Shown piece by piece: positions 46,756-57,873 of a stretch of 60,000 nt of DNA. Position 1 is the stretch's first letter. The number at the start of each line of letters is the position of its first letter. The notes below the pieces were generated by a model. That model did not search any database and was not told the origin of the DNA. It saw only the letters and a list, made by a program, of their open reading frames with translations. The stretch covers positions 14,455,196 through 14,515,195 of the forward strand of contig CAIIXF020000004.1 in NCBI GenBank assembly GCA_903813345.2, written 5' to 3'. The translations under genes were made by a program, and so were the position numbers. The stretch is from Owenia fusiformis. Its lineage: Eukaryota > Annelida > Polychaeta > Sabellida > Oweniidae.

Positions 46756-47712
46756 TTGGTAACTTTGTCTGAGAGAAGAAGAAGCCATTTTTGCTCATTT
46801 TTATTTAAATGTACAATTAATTTATCAGCTCCATATGTCACTGAAATATTTAATAAATACTTACATGAGCCAAATAGACTCCTAAGGGGTGCCAGAGAGT
46901 ATAATGTGCCTCTAAATATCCGCATTTCAACCAGAAAAACTAAATATTTTGCTGCCATTAAAGCATGGAACGATTTGCCTAATGATTTAAAAATTGCAAT
47001 AGAAAATCAACTTTTAAGGGCAAACTCAGAAAGCATTTTAGAAATGAAACATGTTTAAATATCATAACATTACTTGATATCACTAGAAAAACTGAAATTA
47101 TATTTAACAGGTTAAACGTAGACATATTTTTAAAAAAGTCAATTATTTGCTCGTTATTTTTAATAACATAGACTCACCAGCCTGCAATTGTGGTAATGAA
47201 AATGAAACCCTAGTTCATTTTTTCCTCAAATGCCCTCAATTCGAAGATGACGGAATCCAACTGATTATAGATCTCCATATTATTGGTTGTTTAGATTGAT
47301 TGTTTATATTATTGGTTGTTTGTTCTTAGATGCTAACTCTGTTAACAAGGTCAGCTATAACATGGTTATAAAGAACTTAGTAATGATTGATAATAGATAA
47401 TAGACTTCATCTGAAAGCTACTTTTAAATTCTTAAAAGCAACCAAGATTGATATGTATTACACGCCACGCCAGAATCTACCCAATACTGTTTTTTGTGAA
47501 ATATCTAATACCAGCCTGATTATATTTTTTGCCTTTGTTTGAACAGTAATGAATGATTGTAAAAAATTGTATTTGATTTGTATACTAGAATTTGTTGTAT
47601 TTACAATTCAACGTTAAATTCAATGTTAAATTGATTAACCTTGTTGAATTTTTACAATATGATATTCTTTGTATGATATGGTATGAAATTGAAATAAAAT
47701 TATTTAAAAAAA
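46756..47712 (+). mobile_element. LINE 3' end (RT C-terminus plus 3' UTR)
   Basis: A 100-codon frame (46756-47058) has YLHEPNRLLRGAREYNVPLN and YFAAIKAWNDLPNDLK, the W-N-x-L-P segment after the RT thumb. After a stop, 47170-47240 reads DSPACNCGNENETLVHFF then LKCPQFEDDG, the C-x-C-G ... E-T-x-x-H-F-x-x-x-C-P cysteine-histidine motif. It ends with AATAAA at about 47693 and an A-run at 47703-47712. The RT catalytic core is missing: a 5'-truncated, decayed insertion. Confidence 0.75.
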
Positions 47713-47868
47713 GTCTGGATGTTCAATATAATTTCTCAACGACGAAATCTCTAGCAGATTAAAGTTTACAAGCAGAAACTGCCAGTATTTCGAATGTCCA
47801 GACATTACAATTTTTGATATGTTCTAGGTTGATATCACTGGATTCATTTCCTGATCCTTTGGGGGCAA

Positions 47869-48910
47869 TTAAATGTGATCTCTTACAAACTGTAATGTTT
47901 GAAGAAATAAAGATAGTCCAAAGTCATCAGTGGTTGCAAGTGGGTCAACAAGGTTTTGGAAGGATCTAAAATTTTCAGGAGATATTGGGCATCCAATGTC
48001 TGGGACGACTACATGAGGTTGGTCTTCATCTATTCTCTCAACTTCTGACTCAAGATCTGATCTTACAGTAGACGGAGCAAAAATATCCCGCATGGCAACT
48101 AAGTTAGAATTCGCTTGTGCCAGAGCTCCTTGAATAAAAAGTTGGGTGGGTGTTGCCATATGTTCTGTGCGGAGGCCCTGGTTATTCCACTGCGCAATAA
48201 ATTCTTCAATCGTCTTGTTTATCCTTGGAATATATACATACTGTAATGACCATTTGCAGTCATTGTCCATTGTCATCCACAATAAGGTCACCTCTACTTT
48301 CAAAGTAATAGAATATGTCATAGAAAACATGTGTAACTCCATTCCACAAATCCACCCAGGATCTTTCAATCCGTTGATTGTGGACTGTCCTTCCACGTAT
48401 GGCACTTCCTCTATCAGGCCCTCTTTTTTCTTCCATGAAGTTGCATATATTATTGTTTTCTCCTCCTCTGTCAACACGTATCCTAGAGGGACATCCATAT
48501 CTGAAACAGACAATAACTATTCAATTTAATATGTACATAAATTTGTAAATAAGACAGGGTGAACAGTAGTACAACCTTGAATAGAATATAGATTTTATTT
48601 ACATAACATTATTTTTTGACAATTTAAGAAAATGTATATATTTTACACTCGCATTGAGTTTCACACTCATGGTAAAATGACTACGATTTGTGTTTCATTG
48701 GATCAGAAAAATCAAAGAGATTTGTTTCTACAATAATGGTGCATGCTCACATTATTTTGACCCTGATTGTATTTATAAGAGTCTACTTGCTCTTTCGCTG
48801 CATCTTGAAACAGACGAAAAACTGTACTAGACTTGTTGTTGTTGGATGCATGTAGAAAGGTGATGAGTCGGGAGAACCCATCGATACCACCGTGAATCAC
48901 AATTCCCCAC
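47869..48910 (-). pseudogene. Integrase-core (DDE) transposase-derived pseudogene
   Basis: The minus strand has two exon-like pieces. The first, after an acceptor at about 48911, reads [20 protein letters not shown] then [18 protein letters not shown], ending at TGA 48712. The second, after an AG near 48506, includes VYIPRINKTIEEF, AQWNNQGLRTEH and TPTQLFIQGALAQ. These match the metazoan transposon-derived integrase-core family ([10 protein letters not shown] ... IPRIN ... WN-x-x-LRTE). A third match, VDLWNGVTHVFYDIFYYFES, lies in another frame near 48340-48290, so frameshifts are present. The D/E-bearing middle is largely replaced by [12 protein letters not shown]. Likely inactive. Confidence 0.65.
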
Positions 48911-49140
48911 CTGTAGGCAAAGATATAAAAAGCATTTCAAAGTCAACACAAGCCATAAACAATAACACCAATTAACCTACTTCCTGCCTAGTTCAAAGAA
49001 GCATTTTCTTCACTTACTTAATTTCAACAACTTCATTTCTATTATTTTCTGCCTACTCATAATCACTTATATTACATTACTTCTTTCAGTTTCGATTAAA
49101 TTTTAATATCAGTTGTGTTTGTATCTCAATTGTTTTAATG

Positions 49141-49295
49141 AACTAGACAACAGCAACGCTAAAAGCGTAGCAAATCCTATCGAACTAACATGACTGTAAT
49201 TTTTACAAAATCAAAATTCAAAGTTCACCATTATACCATTCAAAAATGGTCACTCACTTTTCAAAATGGCCGCCTTCTAGCCAAAGTGTTATAAA
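49141..49295 (+). repeat. 5' fragment of the ATGGCGGCC-array element
   Basis: CAACAGCAACGCTAAAAGCG, AATCCTATCGA, TTTTCAAAATGGCCGCCTTC as at 42954-43075; truncated after one repeat. Confidence 0.7.
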
Positions 49296-50167
49296 ACAAT
49301 ACTTGTAGCCAAGATAAAGAAAGGTTTTAAAGAAAATATTGTTCCTACTCTCAGATAAACATAACATTTTTACTTCAAAGGATGTCAAATGATCCCTTGA
49401 CCAAGTGATCAGTTTAGTCAAGAAAGTCATTGAATTTTATATAGTCAAGTCTAGAGCCCCACAAATGAGTGCACTACGCACCTTATATCATATACGCACT
49501 AATATCATATCTCATTTATTGCCATGGTCTTACATACTAGCCCAGGTAAAGGGTAGCACATGACGTCGTGGACTTACTTCCGGCCAGATCATCATGGCCC
49601 CAAGGGTCAGCCAGCCCCTACCATTCCGGACTTTACCTGGCTATATAATTAAAATTGTTTCGTTCTCCCTTATCTGTTTACTTTCTCCCCCACCATCATC
49701 AAGCAGTCGAGTTCATTCCTCAACAAATATTTCACACATCCATAAATATTATAAAGCTCTAGACCCAAATATATCATTTTAGAAAAATTCTGTAATGTGG
49801 ACACGCTAACTCGTCAGCTAGGTGCTCCAATTAAAATGATTCCTCTAAAAATGTTTTGCCAAAAGTCATATATTATCGAATAAATAAGTAGACAGGGGTT
49901 CCCAAAATCTTTCAATTTTAGTTATGAGAGAGTCTTTGTAAGGCCTTGACTAGGCTTTTAGACTTTAGTCCAGGTCAAAAATAAGAATAAGTTATAGTTG
50001 TTTAAAAATGAACCATATGTTCTGTATCCATGTAAAGATAATTTTCCAACATTGTTAACCTTTAACAAATAGCTACAACATCATTTAGCACTGTTCAAAG
50101 ACTGTAAAAATATGTAATAAATAACACGAGTTTGTTTTGAGTATTCGACCTTTAGCTGAAACTTATA
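49296..50167. other. Unassigned sequence
   Basis: A less AT-rich stretch at 49520-49700 includes a 62-codon plus frame with no recognisable motif. No gene is supported. Confidence 0.3.
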
Positions 50168-50788
50168 TCATATTGGAATCTGAATCACTCGCAGATCACA
50201 CTTGTGGTACAAAATATCATTTGACTCTGTAGCATTGTCCTTGACATGAAACTCGTTTGTCACATCAAGGTCAAGAGAGGTTGCCAGCCTAGCTCCATCC
50301 GCCTTTCTTACGAAATGGATACTACAAGTCTCGTCATCATTTGTATCATTACAAGTGACATATTCATCATCATCGAAATTGTCACTAATTGAATTATCAT
50401 TGCACATGACATATTCATCATCTACATCATCACTAATTAAATCATCAACGCAGTAACCTTCAAACATTTTATCATACTCATCATTATCAAGTTCACTGTC
50501 ATATGAGCATAAAGTACACTTATCAAAGCAAGATTCAATACCCACAGTTTCACTGTGCAGTAACATACAATTTATTGACTCAATATCAATTATCAGCTCA
50601 TTTAACTGTTCAATATCATTTTTCAATTCAACGTCATATTCTAAAGTCACGGACTCATAAATGTATATTGACGCATCAACATCAGTTACTTCATTGTCAT
50701 CTAATTCGCGCATTGACTCTGCATTTTCAAATTCAATATTCAAAGATTCAGTTTCGCATATACTAAAACTTCTACAAATACTTAACAA
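50168..50788 (-). CDS. Acidic, Asp/Asn/Ser-rich hypothetical ORF (206 aa)
   Basis: The minus strand is open for 206 codons, long for this AT-rich window. The product is strongly acidic with imperfect repeats (DDEYVMCNDNSISDNFDDDE then YVTCNDTNDDETC), several Cys, and a less acidic tail (IHFVRKADGARLATSLDLD). No signal peptide, membrane segment or known domain was recognised. It is 1.3 kb upstream, same strand, of the integrase-core pseudogene, so it may be another exon of that element, or a fragment of a separate retroelement or gene. Confidence 0.4.
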   Translation of the reverse strand: MLSICRSFSICETESLNIEFENAESMRELDDNEVTDVDASIYIYESVTLEYDVELKNDIEQLNELIIDIESINCMLLHSETVGIESCFDKCTLCSYDSELDNDEYDKMFEGYCVDDLISDDVDDEYVMCNDNSISDNFDDDEYVTCNDTNDDETCSIHFVRKADGARLATSLDLDVTNEFHVKDNATESNDILYHKCDLRVIQIPI

Positions 50789-52040
50789 AATATTTCCTTA
50801 CGAAGAGAAGACTTTTCTTTGAAAGCCTTTAAATTGATTGATTTCTAAGTATAAATCTGTAAAGCAATTAAAATAAATTACTTAAAATGACTGAATATCA
50901 AATAAAATTATATGCGCAATTTTCATTAAATATGAAAATAAAATAGAGATCTACACTCTTATTTATGGAACACTAGCAATACATTTCCTGCCTTTATTTT
51001 GCAAATATTGATGCCATTTGATCATGAACTTTTGAATCCATCCCCAATATCATCCAAGAAAAGTGAAATAAAGATAAGTTATAGCTCTAAAGATATCTGA
51101 GAAATGCCAACACAGCTAACCTTTAACGAATAGCTAACCATCCAGGCTGCAACAGAACTAAATATAAGTCAGTCTTCAAGTATGCCAAAGTATAGGCAAT
51201 ACCAAAACTGTTATTCACACTTGTCTGGAAATATTTGTGTCTAGCAACAAGCCCTTGTTTGATTGGATTATTCAACTTATTATTAAATCTTGCAAATACT
51301 AGCTATAATACTTCGGTAACAACTAGCAAAATATCTCATTATAACGAGTAGACCTTTCCGAATAGCTTGCAATAGATCTCAATGTTTCAAATATCCAAAA
51401 GAAATAGGAGCATTTATGGTCAAACACGCCCATGCACATGTAAAAAGTCTTAAGCTCATGGGGCTATTTCTGGTCCAATAAAGTATAATATCTCTGACAT
51501 GTTTCATTGGCAATTCACCAAACCAAAGCGATATGTAGAACTTTGAAAGAGTCATGATTGATTAATTTCTAAAACAACATTGATAGACATAAATCTGTAA
51601 AGCAATTAAAAAAACTACAATAACTTCAAATGACTGAATTTCATTGACCTTTACATATATATTACCATTGTATCAAAAAATGCCGACCTAACATATCCAA
51701 ATATGTAATCAGCAGAGTAACCAACAAAGCAATTAATATAACATCTGCAATCTGAACCTGCTCTGGGCATTATTGAAAAACCAAAGAACTGATTGTCTTT
51801 GAAAATAACTGCAACTGCGCAAAAGTGTATCCTCCCCTCACACAACAAATTTGGCAACCAGACCCATAGAAAAATTAATGCATTATATCATTGTGACGCC
51901 ATCTCTTTGTGCTTTAAATGTTTACATATATGCATAAAACCATAAATTGAATGATTGATTGAAAAAAAACATTATGCAAATTTCAAAACCAAAATTGATG
52001 TATGCCCAGACAAAATCAAAAATCATATTACCCGCCATAT
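50789..52040. other. AT-rich sequence with a diverged ~95-bp duplication
   Basis: TAAATCTGTAAAGCAATTAA with flanking AAATGACTGAAT occurs at about 50851 and 51591, and AACCTTTAAC(A/G)AATAGCTA at about 50058 and 51119. This suggests an old duplication of the region. No gene is supported. Confidence 0.4.
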
Positions 52041-53961
52041 CAGCAAATGTCTTAAGGGTTGATGTCTTAATGCAAATGTCTCTCAGGATGGTGCTTCACT
52101 TCTCTCTGGATCAGTTTTGATGCCCTCACTGCATACAATGTGTCCTAGGAAGGCAACTTCTGTCCTCATAAGGAAACACTTCTTTGGGGAGAGCTTGAGG
52201 TTAGCAGCTCTGAGACTATCAAACACCTTCTGCAGATTATGTCTGTGTGTCTCGGAGTCTTTGCCAAACACTATTATGTCGTCAAGATATTAAAGACAAA
52301 CATTCCACAAATTCCCTACAAGGACAGTTTCCATAAGTCTTTGAAAAGTTGCTGGTGCATTACAAAGACCGAATGGCATGTTCTTAAACTGATAGAGACC
52401 ACTTCCTATACTGAAAGCACTTTTCTTCCGGTCTTCTTCTTGGATTTTTATTTGCCAATATCCTGACATCAGATCCAATGTAGAGAAGTAGGCATTGCCC
52501 GACAGTAGATCCAAGGTCTCATCAATCCTTGGTAGAGGATAGGAGTCCTTAATTGTCTTGGAGTTTACCTGACGATAGTCTATACAAAATCTAGTAGATC
52601 CATCTTTCTTGTTGACCAAAACTACAGGGCTACACCAACTTGAATTAGAAGGCTCAATTACATCAGCCTGTAACATTCTTTGAACCTCATTAAGGGCCAC
52701 CTGTCTCTTGGCCAGAGGAAGGCGACGTGGGGGTTGCTTAATCGGTTTAGCATCCCCAGTATCAATGACATGCTCAACTGTATCAGTACAGCCTAGGTCA
52801 TTTTTGTTTTAGCAAACACATCAGCATTTTGCTTTAAAAGTGATTTGAGCTTAAGTTTTTCACATTCTGGTAGACCTTTTGGTAGATTATCCATGACAAC
52901 ATCAAGATGTACCAACTCAGGACCCTGTTTTGACTCAGAACCCTCAGAACTGGGCCTTTCACTGTCATGCCCTACAAAACTACCTTTTGCAGAATGACCC
53001 AAATGCACTGAGGAATCCATATTGTACCCCCTTTGTCAGGCACACTGGAAATAAAAGAGGTAGTGGAAATATTTTCAGGTTCAACCACAGACCCCGAACC
53101 AATAACAGTACCCTTAAACAGCTTCTGTGTTGGACCTGTGTTAAGGACACGCACCTGACACAACTTCTGGTCAGATTTAACAATAGTATGAGACACCAAT
53201 ATACCATGCAGTGCCTGATCGTGGAGATCAATGGGTTCAACCTGCACTAAACAACACCTTCCTACTTTTGAAAGTCTCACAATGTCACAATTTTGCTGGA
53301 GTTCATCCTTCTTCTGGTTTGTCAGCTCATCATGGTCAGAATACTGATTGATCAGGTCAGCAATACTCCCATCACTAGTTGAAGATGTCATCCTACAATT
53401 ATTGGGACTGGTGTCTACCAAAGACACCTGAACTACAGATTCAGAAAACTCGGGCAATTCAACATCATGTAATAACCTAACCTCATATAAAATTTCTTCA
53501 GGAACACACTGGACACTGTCATCCCCTATGCTCAAAATACCACTATTCATATTCATAACACATTTTTGTCGAGTGAGAAAGTCACACCCTAAAATAGCAT
53601 CATGTGGCATGTCTGCCACAATTAATTCCTGATGCACAACTAGCTCAGGATTCATTTCCATCGATACCACAATGCGTCCCAATGAATGAACGCTATCACC
53701 ATTAGCTAATTTCAAAATATCAGATCGATTAATCAACTCGATATGACCTTCAGAACACAGTTTATCATACCTCGTTTTAGAAATTATAGATCTACTTGCA
53801 CCTGTGTCCACTAAAAATTGAACACTTTGAGAACCTATTTTGGCAAGTAACATATACCCAGTTATATATTCTGTATCATTATCAGTATCATTTTTCTCAT
53901 GTCCCAATTCATTTATATTTATGTTCAGATCCTGATCTGCCTTGTGGTACCGCTTAACCTG
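52041..53961 (-). pseudogene. Gypsy pol: protease and partial reverse transcriptase, disrupted
   Basis: Protease: FLVDTGASRSIISKTRYDKL with the D-T-G-A site near 53808. Linker, then RT: VDKK-like VNKKDGSTRFCIDYRQVN, FSTLDLMSGYWQI (motif A) and FGLCNAPATFQRLM (motif B). Then YLDD (motif C) at 52278-52289, immediately preceded by an in-frame TAA (52290-52292). Reading-frame shifts occur between 53030 and 52972 and at an A-run near 52802. RT continues through FLGHIVCSEGIKTDP and then breaks at about 52090 with a deletion. No RNase H or integrase. Confidence 0.85.
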
Positions 53962-55797
53962 TCAATTCATATTTGGTCTGTAATTAGGGTTTCTTCTTGG
54001 TTGATTTCCATTGAAATTTTCTCTCGGTCCAAACTGCTGCAATCTTCTTGGGTTCTCAGATGGAACTTGATAATTTGAATTCCAACCAACGGGTTTTTGG
54101 CACCCCCAAGACATGTGTCCTACCTCATTACATCTCCAACAAATGATGGGCTCCCTACCAGGGGTATAGCCTTCATTAGACTGCCTTGGAACAGCAGTCA
54201 CTGCTCTGGTCCAGGTATTTCTACTGGGACCAGGCGATCGGGGATCAGCTCTCACTAGTTTCCTGTGGTCAGTAAACTTCTCTAAACAGCCCATCCTATC
54301 TGTCAGGTCATCCAGCTTTTTGAGGACTTCCTCCATACCATGCTTTTTAGGCCGATTGTTGTTATTATTTTTCCGTTGAAAAGGCTCTTCAAATGGAGGG
54401 GTTGGTGGTTCCTTCTCCCTGAATTGGACCACCTTCAGACTATGTGTCGAAGCATTTGAGGTATCACCCTTTTTGAAGGCTTCCAATTCCAAAGCTAATT
54501 GGACAGCTTCCTCAATGGACTGTGGATGACTTCTTTTTATTTCCCATCTGAAGTCCTGATCAGGAATCGCCTTTATGAAATGGTCAAGGGCTAACTGGTC
54601 TCTCGTCTGGCTGTTTGCAGATACCCAGGCTTTGGAGACGAGGCGTTTGACATCAGCACATAATTCGGATAGTGATTCACCTTGTTTCCTCGTTCTCCCT
54701 GAGAGTTCAGCTTTATATATGTCTCCCTGATTAGAAGGAGAAAACCGCTCAGCTAATGCCTGCATCACCAGATCGTAGTTTCGCCGATGTTCAGTTGGCA
54801 TATCAGTCAACACACAGAGAGCCGCCCCTCTAAGGTTTGAACACAAGTGGAGACAGCACTGCTCCTTTGTCCACCCATTAATTCATGACACGAATTCCAG
54901 ATGGGTGACAAAGTCAAGCCACTCCATTGTCCCATCAAAATGGCAAAGCTTTTGATGTTTACCATAGCTTGTACCATTGGGTTTCTTGGTTGACTTCGAT
55001 GAAGAGGCTGGTGTGGACATATGTATAGGCCTGAAGGCACTTGATGAACCAGGAGTGGACGTCGGATTATTACCATCCTCACCTTCAGAATCAGAATCAC
55101 TTGTGTCAACAAATGCATTTGAGTGACCATAAATAGGTGGCACATACCTGGTTCTTCCCTTGGCCTTTCGAGAACGAGGCATGCTGGTACTAAACAACCC
55201 AGTGGCTGGTATAGATTGTGTTGCGACTGTTGTAAAGGCTGCTGCTGTATTAAAAGGAACATGCAACGGCGATGTAGTCACTACTGATGGCAATGTTATT
55301 GCAGGTGGTAAGGAAAAAGACACAGAACCAGCTGTAGTAGGGTTAGACTTTATAACATCCCGAAGGGACATTACCTCAGCCGCCAGCTCCTCTTTTTACC
55401 TAATCACATCCTGCAATTCTTCCCTGTAGCGTTCAGCTTTCTGCAGGCGCACCTCAAACTGATTTATCAGAGAATTATATTGGGATGTCATCCTCTTGTT
55501 GTTTTCCTCCCAGCTCTGCGTCATTTGCTTATGATGGTTTGTGAGGAAAACGACCTCCTCTTTCAGTCGCTGGACCAACTGATGTTGTTCTTGGAGGTCC
55601 ACATCATTATCTCCGGTGACATACTCAGGGGGAGCAGAAGGACTCCTGCTGAAAATGGCTTCAGCCCCCCTAGCTAACCCAGCATGTTTCTCATCATCGA
55701 ACCCCTCCTGTGATTTCGACAGATCCTTTAAAATTTTCGAAATATCACTCATTGATGCTCTGGACAGATCCCGTTCTGATTGTGCCATGATTTCCAA
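53962..55797 (-). pseudogene. Gypsy gag with two in-frame stops
   Basis: One frame runs from ATG 55797 to TGA 53964-53962, broken only by TAA at 55398-55396 and TGA at 54885-54883. The N-terminus is a likely coiled coil (QEQHQLVQRLKEEVVFL...). Capsid-like segments follow (NGWT, LRGAALCVL, FSPSNQGDIYKAEL, LCADVKRLVSKAW, DHFIKAIPDQ). Then a basic region and a CCHC zinc knuckle CWRCNEVGHMSWGC near 54145-54104. Pro-pol continues in the same frame after the final TGA, so gag and pol are separated by a single stop. Confidence 0.85.
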
Positions 55798-55873
55798 AAA
55801 TGCTTATTAAAGTGACCAAAATACAAAATTAACATACAAAATTACTGATGCTCTTTCAATACAGCTTGGCTTT

Positions 55874-55892
55874 GATTCGGCTTGGCCCCCAA
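55874..55892 (-). other. Primer-binding site
   Basis: Directly after the LTR end (…TAACA) the minus strand reads TTGGGGGCCAAGCC. TGGGGGC matches the first bases of the tRNA-Pro-type PBS; the match weakens after that. Confidence 0.5.
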
Positions 55893-56137
55893 TGTTACGC
55901 TTCGCGGGGTTCTCGTTGGTATGTGGTCCCTTCTCTTGTCTAGGGGTATGATAATGTAACTACAATAGCTTGATGTAAATTCCTTTATTATTCTACACTA
56001 AGAAGCATCTAATTCAAAGGCTTGAATCTCCTAACTGCAACCCAAGATTAGTAGATGTTAGCTAGAGATGTTGCCTCTTGAGTTACAGCTAGTAGACTGA
56101 AGAAACTGTTTAAAACACATAAGCAATAGGCATAACA
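55893..56137 (-). repeat. 5' LTR of the Gypsy element
   Basis: 245 bp bounded by TGTTA...TAACA, the canonical TG/CA ends, with AATAAA on the minus strand at 55989-55984. It abuts interrupted coding sequence on the outer side and the PBS on the inner side. Confidence 0.75.
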
Positions 56138-56138
56138 C

Positions 56139-56942
56139 TAGGTCGTCCGATGAGCGGGGGTTGTTTCCGTTACGACTCTGAGATTAGCCTCGTAGATGTA
56201 ACCAATGAACGTTAGATTAGTTGAGGCTATTGTCGAACCCATTTGAAGTTGCGTATCAGTAAGGCCAGTCATATCGACATTGTACCTTTGTTTAACATAT
56301 GCAAGAAATGACCTCCCTAAAAGTGTAAAAACATGTGTTTGTTGGCAATTCAGTTTGAAATTTTCTCTTGAAAAAATAAAACTTCCAAATTTGTTGAGTT
56401 TTCTTGCAGAAATCGCCTAATCCCCCCTCTCCATCCATGTTGTACGATTACCTGGCGTATATCCATGTTGTGACGTCATTTATGCATTTTCATTATTTAA
56501 TTTACCAAATAAATCAAAGTTGGTATTTCGAATTACCCTTTACATATTCGAAATTTAAACTACCAACTTATGCTTTTTATTGAAAACCATTGATCGTAAA
56601 AGTAAACTGATAGCTTTTCGTTGTGTCAGTTTATCACTCTCTTTTGTTACAATAGCATTTACCTCTCTGAATGACGTCTGCGTCTGTCTTCACAGCGGGA
56701 TCAATCGAATTCCATGATTTTGTTAAGCCGTCTTTTGGCGAAATAATAAACGGACGTTTGTTTGAATCCCCAAACACTGAAAAAGTCACCAGTCCTTCTC
56801 CGCTTTTAGATTTTTTCCCATTAGTCTTAGTCGTTTCACAACTGTCGCACTTCTTATTTTTTCCACACTCGAACACGTGAGGAAAGTATGATATCAAAAT
56901 CAAAATAAATATCGAATTGTTGAAGAATGTCGTTCCCATCAT
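56139..56942 (-). pseudogene. Gene C: third paralogue, destroyed by the retrotransposon
   Basis: Exon 1 (56942-56663) is intact: signal peptide core NSIFILILISYFPHVF, CDSC, LVTFSVFGDS, donor G|GTAAATG. Intron 1 is 346 bp. Exon 2 (from 56316) reads SFLAYVKQRYNVDM, MGSTIASTNLTFIGYIYEA and TTPAHRTT with no defects, then stops at 56139 where the LTR begins. The remaining 71 bp of exon 2 and all of exon 3 are not found to the left. The clean frame up to the break implies the insertion was the first inactivating event. Confidence 0.85.
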
Positions 56943-56982
56943 GGTCTGTATTCATTCTGATGGATGCTCGGAATGCAATGGG

Positions 56983-56989
56983 TTATATA
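56983..56989 (-). promoter_or_regulatory. TATA box of gene C
   Basis: TATATAA on the minus strand, 41 nt from the first ATG, retained although the gene is broken. Confidence 0.75.
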
Positions 56990-57006
56990 ATTGTAACCAA
57001 ACAATT

Positions 57007-57115
57007 ACAGGGTGTACAAAAATAAACATTTGACTAGGATTTTCAGATCTAAAATACAAACGAACTAACGACAGCATCAAACATAGACTTGTGCGATGAA
57101 GTAAGTCAGATTTTG
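57007..57115 (-). promoter_or_regulatory. Conserved upstream block of gene C
   Basis: ACAGGGTGT, GGATTTTCAGATCTAAAA and ACAGCATCA plus CATAGACTTG match 31405-31560 upstream of gene A. Confidence 0.5.
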
Positions 57116-57834
57116 ATGAAAAATACAGTTTAAACACTCATCTTGGAAAATAAATGCAATGAAGAGTACAGTTAATGAATGCAAGCGATAAATGTTAAAA
57201 TAGTTGTTTTCATAAAAGTTCCTAAGTGTACGTTGAAATTTAAAATATATATGAATAGTTATTTAAAAATCTGATCAAATATGGACGTTTTGAAAAGTTA
57301 AATGGATAGGCATGTTACGGAATATCGCAGGGAAAAACAAGTTTAACTTTCAATCCAACGCATTGCTTGTCTCTCCTTTGAATCAAACCATCTCATGATA
57401 TCACAACGATTGAAACTGCTAAAAATGATAACATGTATTATTCATCTTTGAATGTTTGAACTTTGGTTAATTTCTTTATTATTGATTTATTTAATGGCGG
57501 AAAATTTAAAAATTTAAAGAAAATGAAATTGTGTTTCAAAATTGATTAAACTATTTTTGTTGATTGTAATAGATTCATTTGTAACACACAGCGTTGTGCA
57601 AATTAATAGTCGCAAATATCAGGATATCTCTAATTAAATGTGATATTAGCTTATTTTGTTGATTGCAATGGATAAGGCGTCAGAAGAAATATTAATTTTA
57701 TTAGATTATACCAATTGCAAGTTTAGTTAAAATAATTAACATTGATAAAACTCTCAATCGAAAAATGAATGGACAAGTGAGCCTTTCTCATCTTATTTCA
57801 AAACAAATGTCCTATCAATTACTTTAATCAGATA
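57116..57834. other. AT-rich intergenic sequence
   Basis: No gene or clear repeat visible. Confidence 0.3.
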
Positions 57835-57873
57835 TTTATTTTCTCAGCATTATGTCTGCTCATCATGGTTACA

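Larger units (their letters stand above)
52041..56137 (-). mobile_element. 3'-truncated Gypsy (Ty3-type) LTR retrotransposon
   Basis: On the minus strand: 5' LTR (56137-55893), primer-binding site, gag, protease and the front two thirds of reverse transcriptase in the usual order. After the RT, homology breaks: a remnant KTFADMAG near 52041-52065 follows a gap, and RNase H, integrase and 3' LTR are absent. The element is inserted in exon 2 of gene C in the same orientation. Stops and frameshifts show it is inactive. The single LTR prevents dating by LTR divergence. Confidence 0.9.

Noticed and set aside
48146-48529. 127-codon plus-strand frame opposite the integrase-core relic
   Set aside because: Shadow; recognisable motifs are on the minus strand only.
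54807-55429. 151- and 89-codon frames overlapping gag
   Set aside because: Alternative-frame shadows of gag; no motif.
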